From Sandaracinaceae bacterium (GTDB lineage: Bacteria; Myxococcota_A; Polyangia; Polyangiales; Sandaracinaceae): a stretch of DNA of 64,000 nt. The translations under genes and the position numbers were made by a program. How positions within the stretch are numbered: the stretch's first letter is position 1; the number at the start of each line of letters is the position of its first letter. Under the pieces are notes generated by a model that was not told the DNA's origin, ran no database searches, and worked only from the letters and a program-made list of their open reading frames with translations. The stretch lies in assembly GCA_020633195.1 (NCBI GenBank), contig JACKEC010000017.1, positions 1 through 64,000 of the forward strand, read 5' to 3'. Shown in pieces: positions 18,549 to 27,276 of this stretch.

Positions 18549-19502
18549 ATGCTCCCGAGCGTGCGTCGCGTCATCCACGTCTTCAGCCCGCAGGCCGCGC
18601 GGTTCGCGGACCTCGTCGCCGCGCAGGACCCCACCCGCGAGGTCGTGTGCTGGACCGAGCGGGGCGCCTTCGACGCGGGCCTCGGCTCCGCGCGGGTGCT
18701 CCTCGCGCCCTACCCGCCGCGCGAGGGCTGGGAGGGCGCGCGTCGGCTCGAGCTGATCCAGCTCTGCGGCGTCGGCGCCGACCACTTCCTCCCGTCGCCC
18801 GATCTCCCGGCGCACGTCGAGATCGCGGGGATGCGCGGCGCGATGGCGCCCGACGCCGCGGAGCACGCGATGACCATGCTCCTCGCGCTCCGGCGCGGCC
18901 TGCCCGGCTTCCTCGACGACCAGCGCGCGCGCGTCTGGCGCCAGCGGAGCGTCCCTCGCCTCGCGGGCGCCCGGCTCGCGATCGTCGGCCTCGGCGCGAT
19001 CGGCCGCGCGGTCGCGAGCCGCGCCGCCGCGTTCGGGCTCGAGGTGCGGGGCGTCCGCCGCGGGGGCGCGCCGGTGGCGGGCGTGGCCCAGGTGCTGACC
19101 CCGGACCGCCTCGAGGAGCTGCTCCGCTGGTGCGACGCGGTGGTGATCTGCGCGCCGCGGACCCCGGAGACGCTCGGCCTGATCGACGCGGCCGCGCTCG
19201 CGGCGCTGCGGGACGACGCCCTCCTCGTCAACGTCTCGCGCGGGGGGCTCGTCGACGAGGCCGCGCTGCTCGAGCGGCTGCGCGCCGGGACGCTCCGCGC
19301 CGCCCTCGACGTCTTCGAGGACGAGCCGCTCTCGGCGGACAGCTCCTTCTGGGACGCCCCCTACACGATCGTGACCCCGCACGTCGCGGGCTACGGCGAG
19401 GGCTACCTCGACCGCGCCGTCGAGCTGCTCCTCGCCAACGTCGCCCGCCTCGAGCGCGGCGAGCCGCGCGAGGGGCTCGTCGACCGCGCCCGTGGCTATT
19501 GA
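18549..19502 (+). CDS. D-isomer-specific 2-hydroxyacid dehydrogenase
   Basis: This 317-residue NAD(P)-dependent oxidoreductase belongs to the same superfamily as SerA but lacks an ACT domain. It has the Rossmann motif 'VGLGAIGRAVASRAA', the substrate-binding Arg segment 'NVSRGGLVDEAAL', the Glu of 'DVFEDEPL' and the catalytic His in 'TPHVAGY'. The product specificity (glyoxylate/hydroxypyruvate reductase, lactate dehydrogenase or other) cannot be set from sequence. The ATG at 18549 was chosen; GTG at 18561 is an alternative. It converges on the PH-like membrane protein gene with 3 nt between the stops. Confidence 0.85.
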   Translation: MLPSVRRVIHVFSPQAARFADLVAAQDPTREVVCWTERGAFDAGLGSARVLLAPYPPREGWEGARRLELIQLCGVGADHFLPSPDLPAHVEIAGMRGAMAPDAAEHAMTMLLALRRGLPGFLDDQRARVWRQRSVPRLAGARLAIVGLGAIGRAVASRAAAFGLEVRGVRRGGAPVAGVAQVLTPDRLEELLRWCDAVVICAPRTPETLGLIDAAALAALRDDALLVNVSRGGLVDEAALLERLRAGTLRAALDVFEDEPLSADSSFWDAPYTIVTPHVAGYGEGYLDRAVELLLANVARLERGEPREGLVDRARGY

Positions 19503-19505
19503 GCG

Positions 19506-20147
19506 TCAGGCCTCGCGGGCGCGCTCCTCGCGGTCGTCCACGGTCTCCTCCTCGACGTCGTCCTCTGCGGCGGTCGGCGCCTCGTCGACCTCGACGCGCA
19601 CGCGCGTCCGGGCGCGCCGGAGGTGGTCGGCGAGGCCGGTCACGTCGCTGCCGTTGAGGAGGCTCTTGCGCACCTTCGCCCCATCGCGCCACGTCACCCC
19701 GACGAAGAGCGCGCCCTTGCCCGAGGGGGCGAGGAGCTCCCAGCCGGCCGGCGCTCGCCGCTCGCTGACGTCGATCATCTCGATGGACTCGATCGCCGCG
19801 AGCGGGATCCGGGTGGTGCGCATGCCCTGATCCACGATCACCTCGTCGTCGGTCACGGCGACGCGGACCACCGACCGGGCGAGGCCGAGGAGGGTGACCC
19901 CGACCGCCACCGCGAAGGGGAAGATCGCCACCCAGGGCGGCGCCGCGGGGTCGATCCCCGCGAGCACGCCGACGCCGACCGCGGCGGCCAGCGCGCCCGT
20001 CCCCCCGAGCGCCGCGGCCATGCCGCGCGAGACGAGCTTGTCCCGGAACCGCACCGCGTCTCGCGGCGGCATCGCGTCCGACTCGTAGTCATCCGCCATC
20101 GGGTCTGCCGCCACCATGACACGGGACGGCTTCGCGCGGGCACCCAT
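19506..20147 (-). CDS. Two-helix membrane protein with PH-like domain
   Basis: The 213-residue protein has two adjacent hydrophobic segments (about 43-65 and 71-90). A region then reads like a bacterial PH domain (about 92-165: 'VAVTDDEVIVDQGMRTTRIPLAAIESIEMI', given here in part). A charged tail follows. Such small PH proteins are widespread and of unknown function. ATGs at residue 11 and residue 17 are alternative starts. It lies 34 nt from the divergent lipoprotein gene. Confidence 0.7.
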   Translation of the reverse strand: MGARAKPSRVMVAADPMADDYESDAMPPRDAVRFRDKLVSRGMAAALGGTGALAAAVGVGVLAGIDPAAPPWVAIFPFAVAVGVTLLGLARSVVRVAVTDDEVIVDQGMRTTRIPLAAIESIEMIDVSERRAPAGWELLAPSGKGALFVGVTWRDGAKVRKSLLNGSDVTGLADHLRRARTRVRVEVDEAPTAAEDDVEEETVDDREERAREA

Positions 20148-20169
20148 GTAAAGGCGCGGGCGCGTCTGC

Positions 20170-20175
20170 TAGCTT
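20170..20175 (+). promoter_or_regulatory. Candidate -10 box of the Cys-rich lipoprotein gene at 20182
   Basis: TAGCTT ends 6 nt before the GTG start, with no Shine-Dalgarno sequence. This fits leaderless transcription. Confidence 0.45.
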
Positions 20176-20181
20176 GTTCGC

Positions 20182-21669
20182 GTGACCTCAGGACGTCTTC
20201 CCTTGGCTCGTGTGCTCGGCCTCCTCTTCACGTGCGGCGTCACCGCGTGCAGCGCGGGTGGAGGCTCCCCCCTCGACGGCTCGATGACGGCCCCGGACGC
20301 CGGCGCGTTCGACGCGGGCGAGCCGATGACGCCCGAGTGCGCGAGCGACGACGACTGCGGCAGCGGCTTCGTCTGCGCCGCCGTGATGGGCATGCCCCGC
20401 TGCGTGCCCGACCCCGATCCGCCCCCGCCCGGCGACGGCACCGACTGCAGCCCCTGCCCCTCGCCCGGAGAGTGCCGCGCCGACGTGTGCGTGCAGCCCT
20501 CGCCCGGCGGCGCGTTCTGCGAGTTCGATCCCGAGTGCGAGGAGGGCTACCTCTGCATCGCCGGTCGCTGCACCCCGGATCCGCGCGTGCCCACGCCCTG
20601 CGTGAACGACGCGGACTGCTACGCCGGCCTCACCTGCGGGCCGGCCAGCACGTGCATCTGCCTGTTCAACACGGACTGCCCCGCGGGGCTCGTCTGCGAG
20701 GAGGGCGCCTGCGTGCCCCCGCCCGGCTCCGGCACCCCGTGCGTCGCCGACGCCGAGTGCCCGGGCGGCGAGGTCTGCGACCGCGGCTCCTGCCGCGACG
20801 GCATGCTCTGCGACATCGCCCACCCCGACTTCGCGGGGCGCTGGACGATGCAAAGCATCTTGCGTATCCGCGAGGCGCTCCCGAGCTGGCTCGACTCCTT
20901 CCTGACCACGATCGAGGATCCCCTCCGCTTCATCGCCGGCGACGCGGCGTGCTTCGACTTCGGCCTGCCGATGTGGGTCGAGACCGAGATCTGCGACCTC
21001 GTCCGCCCGCTGATCGAGTCCTACGTCCCGCCGTGGGGGCGCTCGCTCGCGCGGGCCATCGCCGACCTGAACGACGTGCTCAACGAGTGGCACATCGACG
21101 AGACGATGACGCTGACCTCCGGCTCCGTGACCGACTCGTACCGCGGCGAGCACACGTGGGATCGGCTCACGATCTACTACCGAGGCATGCCGCTCATGGG
21201 CACGCCCGAGACGATCCGCGACTGGCGGTTCAGCCCGTCCCCGTTCAACGCCTCGGCGGTCTGCGGGACGTTCTACATCGACCGGCACTCGGTCAACGTC
21301 TCCATCGGCGCGATCATCGCGTGGGCCGTCGACGTGCTCGTCTACGCGATCACCGAGGGCGAGCACGACTCGCTGGGCAGCGCGCTCGCGGCGATGGCGT
21401 CGGGCTTCTGCCGCGCCCTCGGCGACTTCGCCGAGGAGAACGTGGACTACGCCGGCGTCGGCGACCGCGTCTACGGGATCTGCACCACGCAGGTCGAGAG
21501 CCTCGTCGACCGCGCCCTGCGTGCGCTCATCGACGCGCGCATCGGCACCTCGCCGATCACCCTGCGCGGCGAGTCGCCGGTCACCGGCCCGAGCTCGCTC
21601 CGCCCCGGCACCTGGGACGGCACCCTGCTCGGCAGCGGCTTCACCGGCGACTGGTCCGCGATGCGCTGA
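20182..21669 (+). CDS. Cys-rich lipoprotein, paralogue of the gene at 15635
   Basis: The 495-residue protein has a signal ending in a lipobox-like VTAC. A roughly 175-residue region follows with repeated 'CxxDxDCxxGxxC' units (for example 'CASDDDCGSGFVC', 'CVADAECPGGEVC'), which should form disulfide-knotted modules on the cell surface. The C-terminal half begins 'FAGRWTMQSIL' and ends 'PGTWDGTLLGSGFTGDW', and parallels the C-terminal half of the lipoprotein 3 kb upstream. The pair share the C-terminal domain but differ in N-terminal modules. The function is unknown. Convergent with the large helical gene. Confidence 0.8.
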   Translation: MTSGRLPLARVLGLLFTCGVTACSAGGGSPLDGSMTAPDAGAFDAGEPMTPECASDDDCGSGFVCAAVMGMPRCVPDPDPPPPGDGTDCSPCPSPGECRADVCVQPSPGGAFCEFDPECEEGYLCIAGRCTPDPRVPTPCVNDADCYAGLTCGPASTCICLFNTDCPAGLVCEEGACVPPPGSGTPCVADAECPGGEVCDRGSCRDGMLCDIAHPDFAGRWTMQSILRIREALPSWLDSFLTTIEDPLRFIAGDAACFDFGLPMWVETEICDLVRPLIESYVPPWGRSLARAIADLNDVLNEWHIDETMTLTSGSVTDSYRGEHTWDRLTIYYRGMPLMGTPETIRDWRFSPSPFNASAVCGTFYIDRHSVNVSIGAIIAWAVDVLVYAITEGEHDSLGSALAAMASGFCRALGDFAEENVDYAGVGDRVYGICTTQVESLVDRALRALIDARIGTSPITLRGESPVTGPSSLRPGTWDGTLLGSGFTGDWSAMR

Positions 21670-21682
21670 GGCGCCGAAGTCG

Positions 21683-23251
21683 TCAGCGGCCGAGGTAGAT
21701 CTTGAGCGTCTCGGTCGCGTCCTTGCGATCGAACGCGACCCCGGTGAGCTCGGAGCGCCGGGAGATCTCGTCGAAGAGCTTCTCGAGGAACTCGTAGAAG
21801 CGGTGGCACTCGGCGAGCGCGGCGCGCAGCCGCGCGGGGTCGACGAGGTCCACGTCGGTGAGCTCCTCGAGCGCGGCGAGGAACGGGTCGAGGCGGCCGT
21901 AGTCGGCCGTGCGCACGAGCTGGTAGCCGATCGCGCGGAAGTGGGAGAGGAAGTCGCGGACGAACTGGAAGCTCGCGGCGCTCGCCCAGCGGTCGGTGGT
22001 GCCCTCGGCGGCCTGGGCCTTCGCGATGAAGGCCCGCAGGATCTGCATGAACATCCAGATCTCGCGGCGCAGTCGGTCGCTCTCGGCGCGCCGGCCGGCG
22101 CGGTCGAGGGCGAGCCGCGGCGGCGCCTGCTGGGGCGCGAGCACGCGGCAGAGCGCCGCGATCGCGTGCTGCGCGGTCGCCCGCAGCGAGGCCGTCATCA
22201 CGACGAGCATCGGGCCCAGCTCCGCGCTCGCCACGCCGTCGCTCGGCGCGGGGAGGTCGTGGAGGAAGAGCTTGCGGACGTCGACCCGGACCGCGCTCGC
22301 CGTCGCCTCGAGGCCGTTGCGCAGCATCGAGAGGTGCTTGGCCTCCGCCGCGAGCTCCTCGCGTCGCTGGCCGATCTCGAGCGCGTGGACCTTCATCAGC
22401 TCGCGCTCGAACCCGTTCGCGATCGCGTCCGCCGAGTGGCGGCCGAGGTAGCGGGTGAGCGCCCTCAGATCGCTCCGCAGCACCGCGAGCACGAGGTAGG
22501 AGCGGCGCGTGGAGCTCGCGTCCGACGCGTAGCGGTCGATCATGTCCAGGTAGCGCAGCACCCGGAAGAGGCTGAGCATCGTCAGCGCCGCGACCCGGTG
22601 CGCCGCGTCGCTGTCGACGTGGTGGAGCGCCTCGAGCACCTCGGGGTTCCGGATGCGATCGAACTCGGGCCGGAACTCGAGGGCCATCAGCGGGTTGAAG
22701 AACGCGTTGCGCCCGATCTCGCGCGCGATGACGCCGTGGAGCGCGGTGTAGACCCGGTTCGGGACGTGGTCGTTGCGGAGGATCCCGTCGGCGAGGTCCT
22801 GGAACGACGCGAACGCGTTCCGGAGCACGAAGAGCGCCTCCTCGGGCGTGTCCTGCGTGAGCTGCTCCTTGAGGAGCTGGCCTCGCGCCGAGTCCTCGGG
22901 CAGCACGCTCGAGAGGTAGCGGCTGAACGTGTAGGCGCGCTCCCGGTCCCCGAGCAGGTCGCGGATCAGCGTGCCCGCGCGGGCCAGGCCCTCGCGGAGG
23001 ATGATCAGCTCCTCGACGAAGTCGTGCGCGACGGGCGCGCTCATCCGGGGGCCGGGGTGGTTCCGCGGGTTGCCGAAGCACGCCACCCCCTTGAGGAGCA
23101 TCTCGAGCTCGAAGAGCGTCTGCTCCTTCTGGTCCCACGGGAGCGCGTCGTACCAGCCGTCGCGCGCGGTGGATTGATCACGCCGCAGCCCGCGCGAGTC
23201 GCGCAGGAGGTTGGCGTAGACGTCACGCTCGCTGGGTAGCCGTGCGATCAC
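21683..23251 (-). CDS. Large helical cytoplasmic protein of unknown function
   Basis: The 522-residue protein is predicted almost entirely alpha-helical. It has no signal peptide, no membrane segment and no motif I recognise. It is rich in Arg, Leu and Ala, with segments such as 'FGNPRNHPGPRMSAPVAHDF' near the N-terminus and 'LTGVAFDRKDATETLKIYL' at the end. The start is GTG. A TACAGT sequence 10 nt upstream may be a -10 box. It lies 35 nt downstream of cysN on the same strand, separated by a hairpin, so co-transcription with cysDN is possible but uncertain. Confidence 0.78.
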   Translation of the reverse strand: MIARLPSERDVYANLLRDSRGLRRDQSTARDGWYDALPWDQKEQTLFELEMLLKGVACFGNPRNHPGPRMSAPVAHDFVEELIILREGLARAGTLIRDLLGDRERAYTFSRYLSSVLPEDSARGQLLKEQLTQDTPEEALFVLRNAFASFQDLADGILRNDHVPNRVYTALHGVIAREIGRNAFFNPLMALEFRPEFDRIRNPEVLEALHHVDSDAAHRVAALTMLSLFRVLRYLDMIDRYASDASSTRRSYLVLAVLRSDLRALTRYLGRHSADAIANGFERELMKVHALEIGQRREELAAEAKHLSMLRNGLEATASAVRVDVRKLFLHDLPAPSDGVASAELGPMLVVMTASLRATAQHAIAALCRVLAPQQAPPRLALDRAGRRAESDRLRREIWMFMQILRAFIAKAQAAEGTTDRWASAASFQFVRDFLSHFRAIGYQLVRTADYGRLDPFLAALEELTDVDLVDPARLRAALAECHRFYEFLEKLFDEISRRSELTGVAFDRKDATETLKIYLGR

Positions 23252-23255
23252 AGGG

Positions 23256-23279
23256 CCCGCGACTGTAGATCAACGCGGG
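23256..23279. terminator. Hairpin between cysN and the helical-protein gene
   Basis: The perfect 6-bp arms CCCGCG (23256-23261) and CGCGGG (23274-23279) enclose a 12-nt loop. There is no T-tract, so this is a weak terminator candidate that could limit read-through from cysDN. Confidence 0.3.
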
Positions 23280-23286
23280 AGGCGCG

Positions 23287-24594
23287 TCATTGCCCCGGCG
23301 CGAGCAACATCCCGGCGGCGACGGTCTCGTTGGTGACCTCGTCGGTGAGGATGAAGGAGCCGGTGGTCCGGTTGCGCTGGTAGGGGTCGTAGTAGATCGG
23401 CGCCGTCGTCCGGAGCTGGATGCGGCCGATGTCGTTGAGCCCCAGGGTATGCACGTCGTCGTCGCGGTGGAGCGTGTTCACGTCGAGCCGGTACTGCACG
23501 TCCTTCACCATCGCGCGCACCCAGTGCGTCGTGTGCTTGAGCGCGTAGCGCCCGCGCGGCTGGAGCGGCCGGTCGACCATCCAGCACACCATCGCGTCGA
23601 GGTCCTGACCCACGATCGGCTGGTTGTTGGGCCGGCAGAGCATGTCCCCGCGCGACACGTCGATCTCGTCCTCGAGGTGGACCGTCACCGCCATCGGCGG
23701 GAACGCCTCTTCGACGGGTCCGTCGTAGGTCTCGATCTTGGCGATCTTGCTGGTGAAGCCGCTCGGCAGCGCGACGACGTCGTCGCCGGGCTTGAGGATG
23801 CCGCCCGCGACGGTGCCCGCGTAGCCGCGGTAGTCCGGGTGCTCGGCCGACTGCGGGCGGATCACCCACTGCACGGGGAAGCGCGAGTCGATGAGGTTCC
23901 TGTCGGACGCGATGTGGACCGTCTCGAGGTGGTAGAGGAGCGGCGTGCCCCGGTACCACGGCATCTTCGCGCTCTTCTCGACGATGTTGTCGCCGTTGAG
24001 CGCGCTGATCGGGATGAAGTCCACGTCGCGGATCTGGAGCTTCGCCGACCAGTCCGTGAAGTCCGCCTTGATCCTGTCGAACGCCGCCTCGTCGTAGTCG
24101 ACGAGGTCCATCTTGTTGATGGCGAAGACGAGGTGCGGGATGCCGAGCAGCGACGCGATGAAGGTGTGGCGCCGCGACTGCTCCACGAGGCCCTTGCGCG
24201 CGTCGACGAGGACGATCGCGAGGTTCGCGGTCGACGCGCCGGTCACCATGTTGCGCGTGTACTGAATGTGCCCGGGCGCGTCCGCGATGATGAACTTGCG
24301 GAGCGGGGTCGAGAAGTACCGATACGCGACGTCGATCGTGATGCCCTGCTCCCGCTCGGCGCGGAGGCCGTCGGTGAGCAGCGCGAGGTCGGTCCGCTCG
24401 TTGCCGCGGCGGCGGCTCACGTCCTCGACGTGCTCGAGCTGGTCCTCGAAGATCGTCTTCGTGTCGTACTGGAGCCGGCCGATCAGGGTCGACTTGCCGT
24501 CGTCGACGCTGCCGCACGTGATGAACCGGAGCAGATCCCGGCCCTCTTCGATGCCGTGGTGGATGCCCTTGGAGGTGTCGACGATCTCGCCCAT
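23287..24594 (-). CDS. cysN: Sulfate adenylyltransferase subunit 1 (GTPase)
   Basis: CysN is the GTPase subunit that, with CysD, activates sulfate to adenosine 5'-phosphosulfate. The 435-residue protein has an EF-Tu-like G domain with G1 'GSVDDGKST', G2 region 'GITIDVAYRYF', G3 'DAPGHIQYTRN' and G4 'NKMD', followed by two beta-barrel domains. There is no fused CysC (APS kinase) domain. The ATG overlaps the cysD stop by 1 nt (TGATG). No APS reductase or APS kinase gene is in the window, so the fate of the APS is not visible here. Confidence 0.95.
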   Translation of the reverse strand: MGEIVDTSKGIHHGIEEGRDLLRFITCGSVDDGKSTLIGRLQYDTKTIFEDQLEHVEDVSRRRGNERTDLALLTDGLRAEREQGITIDVAYRYFSTPLRKFIIADAPGHIQYTRNMVTGASTANLAIVLVDARKGLVEQSRRHTFIASLLGIPHLVFAINKMDLVDYDEAAFDRIKADFTDWSAKLQIRDVDFIPISALNGDNIVEKSAKMPWYRGTPLLYHLETVHIASDRNLIDSRFPVQWVIRPQSAEHPDYRGYAGTVAGGILKPGDDVVALPSGFTSKIAKIETYDGPVEEAFPPMAVTVHLEDEIDVSRGDMLCRPNNQPIVGQDLDAMVCWMVDRPLQPRGRYALKHTTHWVRAMVKDVQYRLDVNTLHRDDDVHTLGLNDIGRIQLRTTAPIYYDPYQRNRTTGSFILTDEVTNETVAAGMLLAPGQ

Positions 24595-25502
24595 CAGAAG
24601 TAGCCCTCCTTCTTCCGATCCTCCATGGCCGCCTCGCTGAACTTGTCGTCGGCGCGGGTGGCCCCGCGCTCGGTCACGCGCGCGCTGGCCACCTCGGCGA
24701 TCACCATGTCGATGTCGGTCGCGTCGCTGCGCACCGCGCCGGTGCAGCTCATGTCGCCGATGGTCCGGAAGCGCACGAGCTCTTCGAACACCTCCTCGCC
24801 CGGCAGGTGCTGGATGAACGGCGCCGGCGAGTAGAGCATCCCGTCGCGCGAGAACACCTTGCGGCGCCGCGCGAAGTAGAGGTCCGGCAGCTCGATGTTC
24901 TCCTGCTTGATGTATTGCCAGATGTCGAGCTCGGTCCAGTTGCTCAGGGGGAACACGCGGAAGTGCTCGCCGCGCCGCAGCCGGCCGTTGTAGAGCGACC
25001 ACAGCTCGGGCCGCTGGTTCTTCGGATCCCACTGTCCGAACTCGTCGCGGTGGCTGAAGATCCGCTCCTTCGCGCGGGCCCGCTCCTCGTCCCGGCGGGC
25101 GCCGCCGATGCAGGCGTCGAGCTCGTGCTCCTCGATCGTGTCGAGCAGCGTCGTGGTCTGAAGCCGGTTGCGGCTCGCGCGCGGCCCCGAGTCCTCGACG
25201 CAGCGACCCTCGTCGATCGACTTCTGCACGCTGCCCACGATCAGCCGCTCGCCGAGCTCGGCCACCTTGCGGTCGCGGAACTCGATCGTCTCCGGGAAGT
25301 TGTGCCCCGTGTCGACGTGGACGAGCGGGTAGGGCAGCCGCGCCGGACGGAACGCCTTGAGCGACAGGTGGAGCAGGACGATCGAGTCCTTGCCGCCCGA
25401 GAAGAGCAGCGCCGCGCGCTCCCGCTCGGCGGCCATTTCTCGAAGGATGTCGATCGCTTCCGCCTCGAGGGCGCGCAAGTGACTCAGCTGATATGCCGGC
25501 AT
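24594..25502 (-). CDS. cysD: Sulfate adenylyltransferase subunit 2
   Basis: CysD is the catalytic ATP sulfurylase subunit, a PP-loop ATP pyrophosphatase. The 302-residue protein has the PP-loop 'SGGKDS', the 'HVDTGHNFPETIEFRD' segment, 'IGGARRDEERARAKERIFS', 'NWTELDIWQYI' and the C-terminal 'RFRTIGDMSCTGAV'. The length is normal. It forms an operon with cysN and lies 66 nt downstream of ruvB on the same strand; a hairpin (25529-25570) separates the two. Confidence 0.96.
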   Translation of the reverse strand: MPAYQLSHLRALEAEAIDILREMAAERERAALLFSGGKDSIVLLHLSLKAFRPARLPYPLVHVDTGHNFPETIEFRDRKVAELGERLIVGSVQKSIDEGRCVEDSGPRASRNRLQTTTLLDTIEEHELDACIGGARRDEERARAKERIFSHRDEFGQWDPKNQRPELWSLYNGRLRRGEHFRVFPLSNWTELDIWQYIKQENIELPDLYFARRRKVFSRDGMLYSPAPFIQHLPGEEVFEELVRFRTIGDMSCTGAVRSDATDIDMVIAEVASARVTERGATRADDKFSEAAMEDRKKEGYF

Positions 25503-25528
25503 GGATCCCGTCTGCTCTAGCTCAGGAG

Positions 25529-25570
25529 GATGGTTTCCGCAAATCCCGACCGGTTAGGTTGGGAACCATC
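25529..25570. terminator. Hairpin between ruvB and cysD
   Basis: The 10-base arms GATGGTTTCC and GGGAACCATC pair with one mismatch or wobble around a 22-nt loop, just after the ruvB stop. It may terminate ruvAB transcription or act in the cysD leader. No T-tract is present. Confidence 0.35.
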
Positions 25571-26612
25571 AGAAGAGCTGTCCTTGTGGTGCTCGGGTGC
25601 GTTGGATCGACAGATGTTCATAGGCCCTGTCGGTGGCCATCCGCCCGCGAGCGGTCCGCGCGAGGAACCCCTGCTGTAGCAGGAACGGCTCGATCACGTC
25701 CTCGAGGGTGTCCCGCGGCTCGCTCAGCGTCGCCGCGAGGGCCTCGATCCCGACCGGACCGCCGCCGTACGTCTCGATGATCACCCGCAGGAAGCGGCGG
25801 TTCATCTCGTCGAGCCCCGCCTCGTCGACCTCGAGCCGCGCGAGCGCCTCCTTGGCCGTGTCGTGGTCGAGCGTCCCGTCGCCGAGCACCTCCGCGAAGT
25901 CGCGGGCGCGGCGCAGGAGCCGGTTCGCGATCCGCGGGGTGCCTCGCGCCCGTCGCGCCATCTCCTCGCAGGCCTCGTCGGTGATGCGCACGTCGAGGAT
26001 CTTCGAGCTGCGTCGCACGATGCGGGCGAGCGCGTCGCTGTCGTAGTAGTCGAGCCGCGCCTCGATGCCGAAGCGCGAGAGCATCGGCCCGGTCAGCAGC
26101 CCCGTCCGCGTGGTCGCGCCGACGAGCGTGAACGGCGAGAGCTTGAGCGTCCACGCGGTGGCCATCGGGCCGTCGCCCTGGACCATGTCGATCCGGAAGT
26201 CCTCCATCGCGGTGTAGAGGTTCTCCTCGACGACGTTGCTCAGGCGGTGGATCTCGTCGATGAAGAGCACGTCGCCCGGCTCGAGCTTCGTCAGCAGCGC
26301 GGCGAGCTGCCCCTTGTGCTCGATCGCGGGCGCGTGCGCGACGGTGATCTGCTGGCCCATCTCCTCGGCGAGGATGAACGCGAGGGTGGTCTTGCCGAGG
26401 CCCGGCGGCCCGAACAGGAGCACGTGGTCGAGGGCGCCGCCGCGCTTGCGGGCCGCCTTCACGTAGACCTCGAGGTTCTGGACGAGGGTCGGCTGCCCGA
26501 CGAAGTCCTTGAGCCGGGTCGGGCGGAGGCTGGCCTCCTCGCTGGACTCGTCCTCTTCGGCGCTCGGGTCGAGGACGGCTTCGGTGGCGGGGCGGGTCGG
26601 GGAGATCGGCAT
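25569..26612 (-). CDS. ruvB: Holliday junction branch-migration ATPase RuvB
   Basis: RuvB is the hexameric motor that, with RuvA, drives Holliday-junction branch migration. The 347-residue protein has Walker A 'FGPPGLGKTT', Walker B 'LFIDEIHRL', the beta-hairpin region, sensor 'GATTRTGLLTGPMLSRFG', and the C-terminal winged-helix DNA-binding domain ('ETYGGGPVGIEALAATL'). An acidic extension of about 20 residues precedes the conserved domain. It follows ruvA by 4 nt. Confidence 0.97.
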   Translation of the reverse strand: MPISPTRPATEAVLDPSAEEDESSEEASLRPTRLKDFVGQPTLVQNLEVYVKAARKRGGALDHVLLFGPPGLGKTTLAFILAEEMGQQITVAHAPAIEHKGQLAALLTKLEPGDVLFIDEIHRLSNVVEENLYTAMEDFRIDMVQGDGPMATAWTLKLSPFTLVGATTRTGLLTGPMLSRFGIEARLDYYDSDALARIVRRSSKILDVRITDEACEEMARRARGTPRIANRLLRRARDFAEVLGDGTLDHDTAKEALARLEVDEAGLDEMNRRFLRVIIETYGGGPVGIEALAATLSEPRDTLEDVIEPFLLQQGFLARTARGRMATDRAYEHLSIQRTRAPQGQLF

Positions 26613-26616
26613 GGGG

Positions 26617-27237
26617 CTAGGCGGTCTGCGCGAGCGCGCGCTTCATCAGGGTCTCGAAGGGCTCGTCCGGCCCGGCGTCGCCGGCGATCGCGGCCACGGC
26701 GGCGTCCGCCTCGGCGGGCTTGAACCCGAGGCCGACGAGCGCGTTCTTCACCCGCCCGAGGACCGTGTCGTCCGGCGCGCTCGCGACCGCGGCGCCGTTC
26801 GTGCGAACGGGCGCCGGGGCGCCGCCCGCGACGAAGCCGAGCTTGTCCTTCAGCTCGAGGAGGAGCCGCTCCACGGTGCGCTTGCCGACGCCGGGGATGC
26901 CCTTGAAGGGGGTCTTGTCCTGCATCGCGATCGCCGCCGCGAGCTGCCGCGCGTCCATCGAGCCGAGGATCGCAAGCGCCAGCTTGGGGCCCACGTTCGA
27001 GATCCCGAGGAGGGTCCGGAACGCGCGCTTGTCCTCGGCGCGGGCGAAGCCGAACAGGGCGAGCTGATCCTCGCGCACGTGGGTGTGCACGTGCAGGTCG
27101 ATCGCCTCCGGCGCGTCCGGCAGACGCCCGAGCGTCCCGAGGGGGACGAAGACCTCGTAGCCCACGCCGCCCACGTCCAGGATGCAGGAGCCGTCGGGGA
27201 GGCGCTCGGCGATGACGCCTCGGAGCCGTCCGATCAT
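26617..27237 (-). CDS. ruvA: Holliday junction DNA-binding protein RuvA
   Basis: RuvA binds the four-way junction and loads RuvB. The 206-residue protein has the N-terminal OB fold ('MIGRLRGVIAERLPDGSCIL'), tandem helix-hairpin-helix motifs ('LLGISNVGPKLALAIL', 'FKGIPGVGKRTVERLL'), and the RuvB-interacting C-terminal domain ('VKNALVGLGFKPAEADAAV'). ruvC is not here; it lies at 47827-48297. A TAGGTT box 7 nt before the ATG is a probable leaderless promoter for ruvAB. Confidence 0.97.
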   Translation of the reverse strand: MIGRLRGVIAERLPDGSCILDVGGVGYEVFVPLGTLGRLPDAPEAIDLHVHTHVREDQLALFGFARAEDKRAFRTLLGISNVGPKLALAILGSMDARQLAAAIAMQDKTPFKGIPGVGKRTVERLLLELKDKLGFVAGGAPAPVRTNGAAVASAPDDTVLGRVKNALVGLGFKPAEADAAVAAIAGDAGPDEPFETLMKRALAQTA

Positions 27238-27244
27238 CGGCGGA

Positions 27245-27250
27245 AACCTA
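27245..27250 (-). promoter_or_regulatory. Candidate -10 box of ruvAB
   Basis: TAGGTT on the minus strand ends 7 nt before the ruvA ATG, without a Shine-Dalgarno sequence between them. Confidence 0.4.
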
Positions 27251-27276
27251 GCACGCTCGCTGAACGAAAGAACAGG

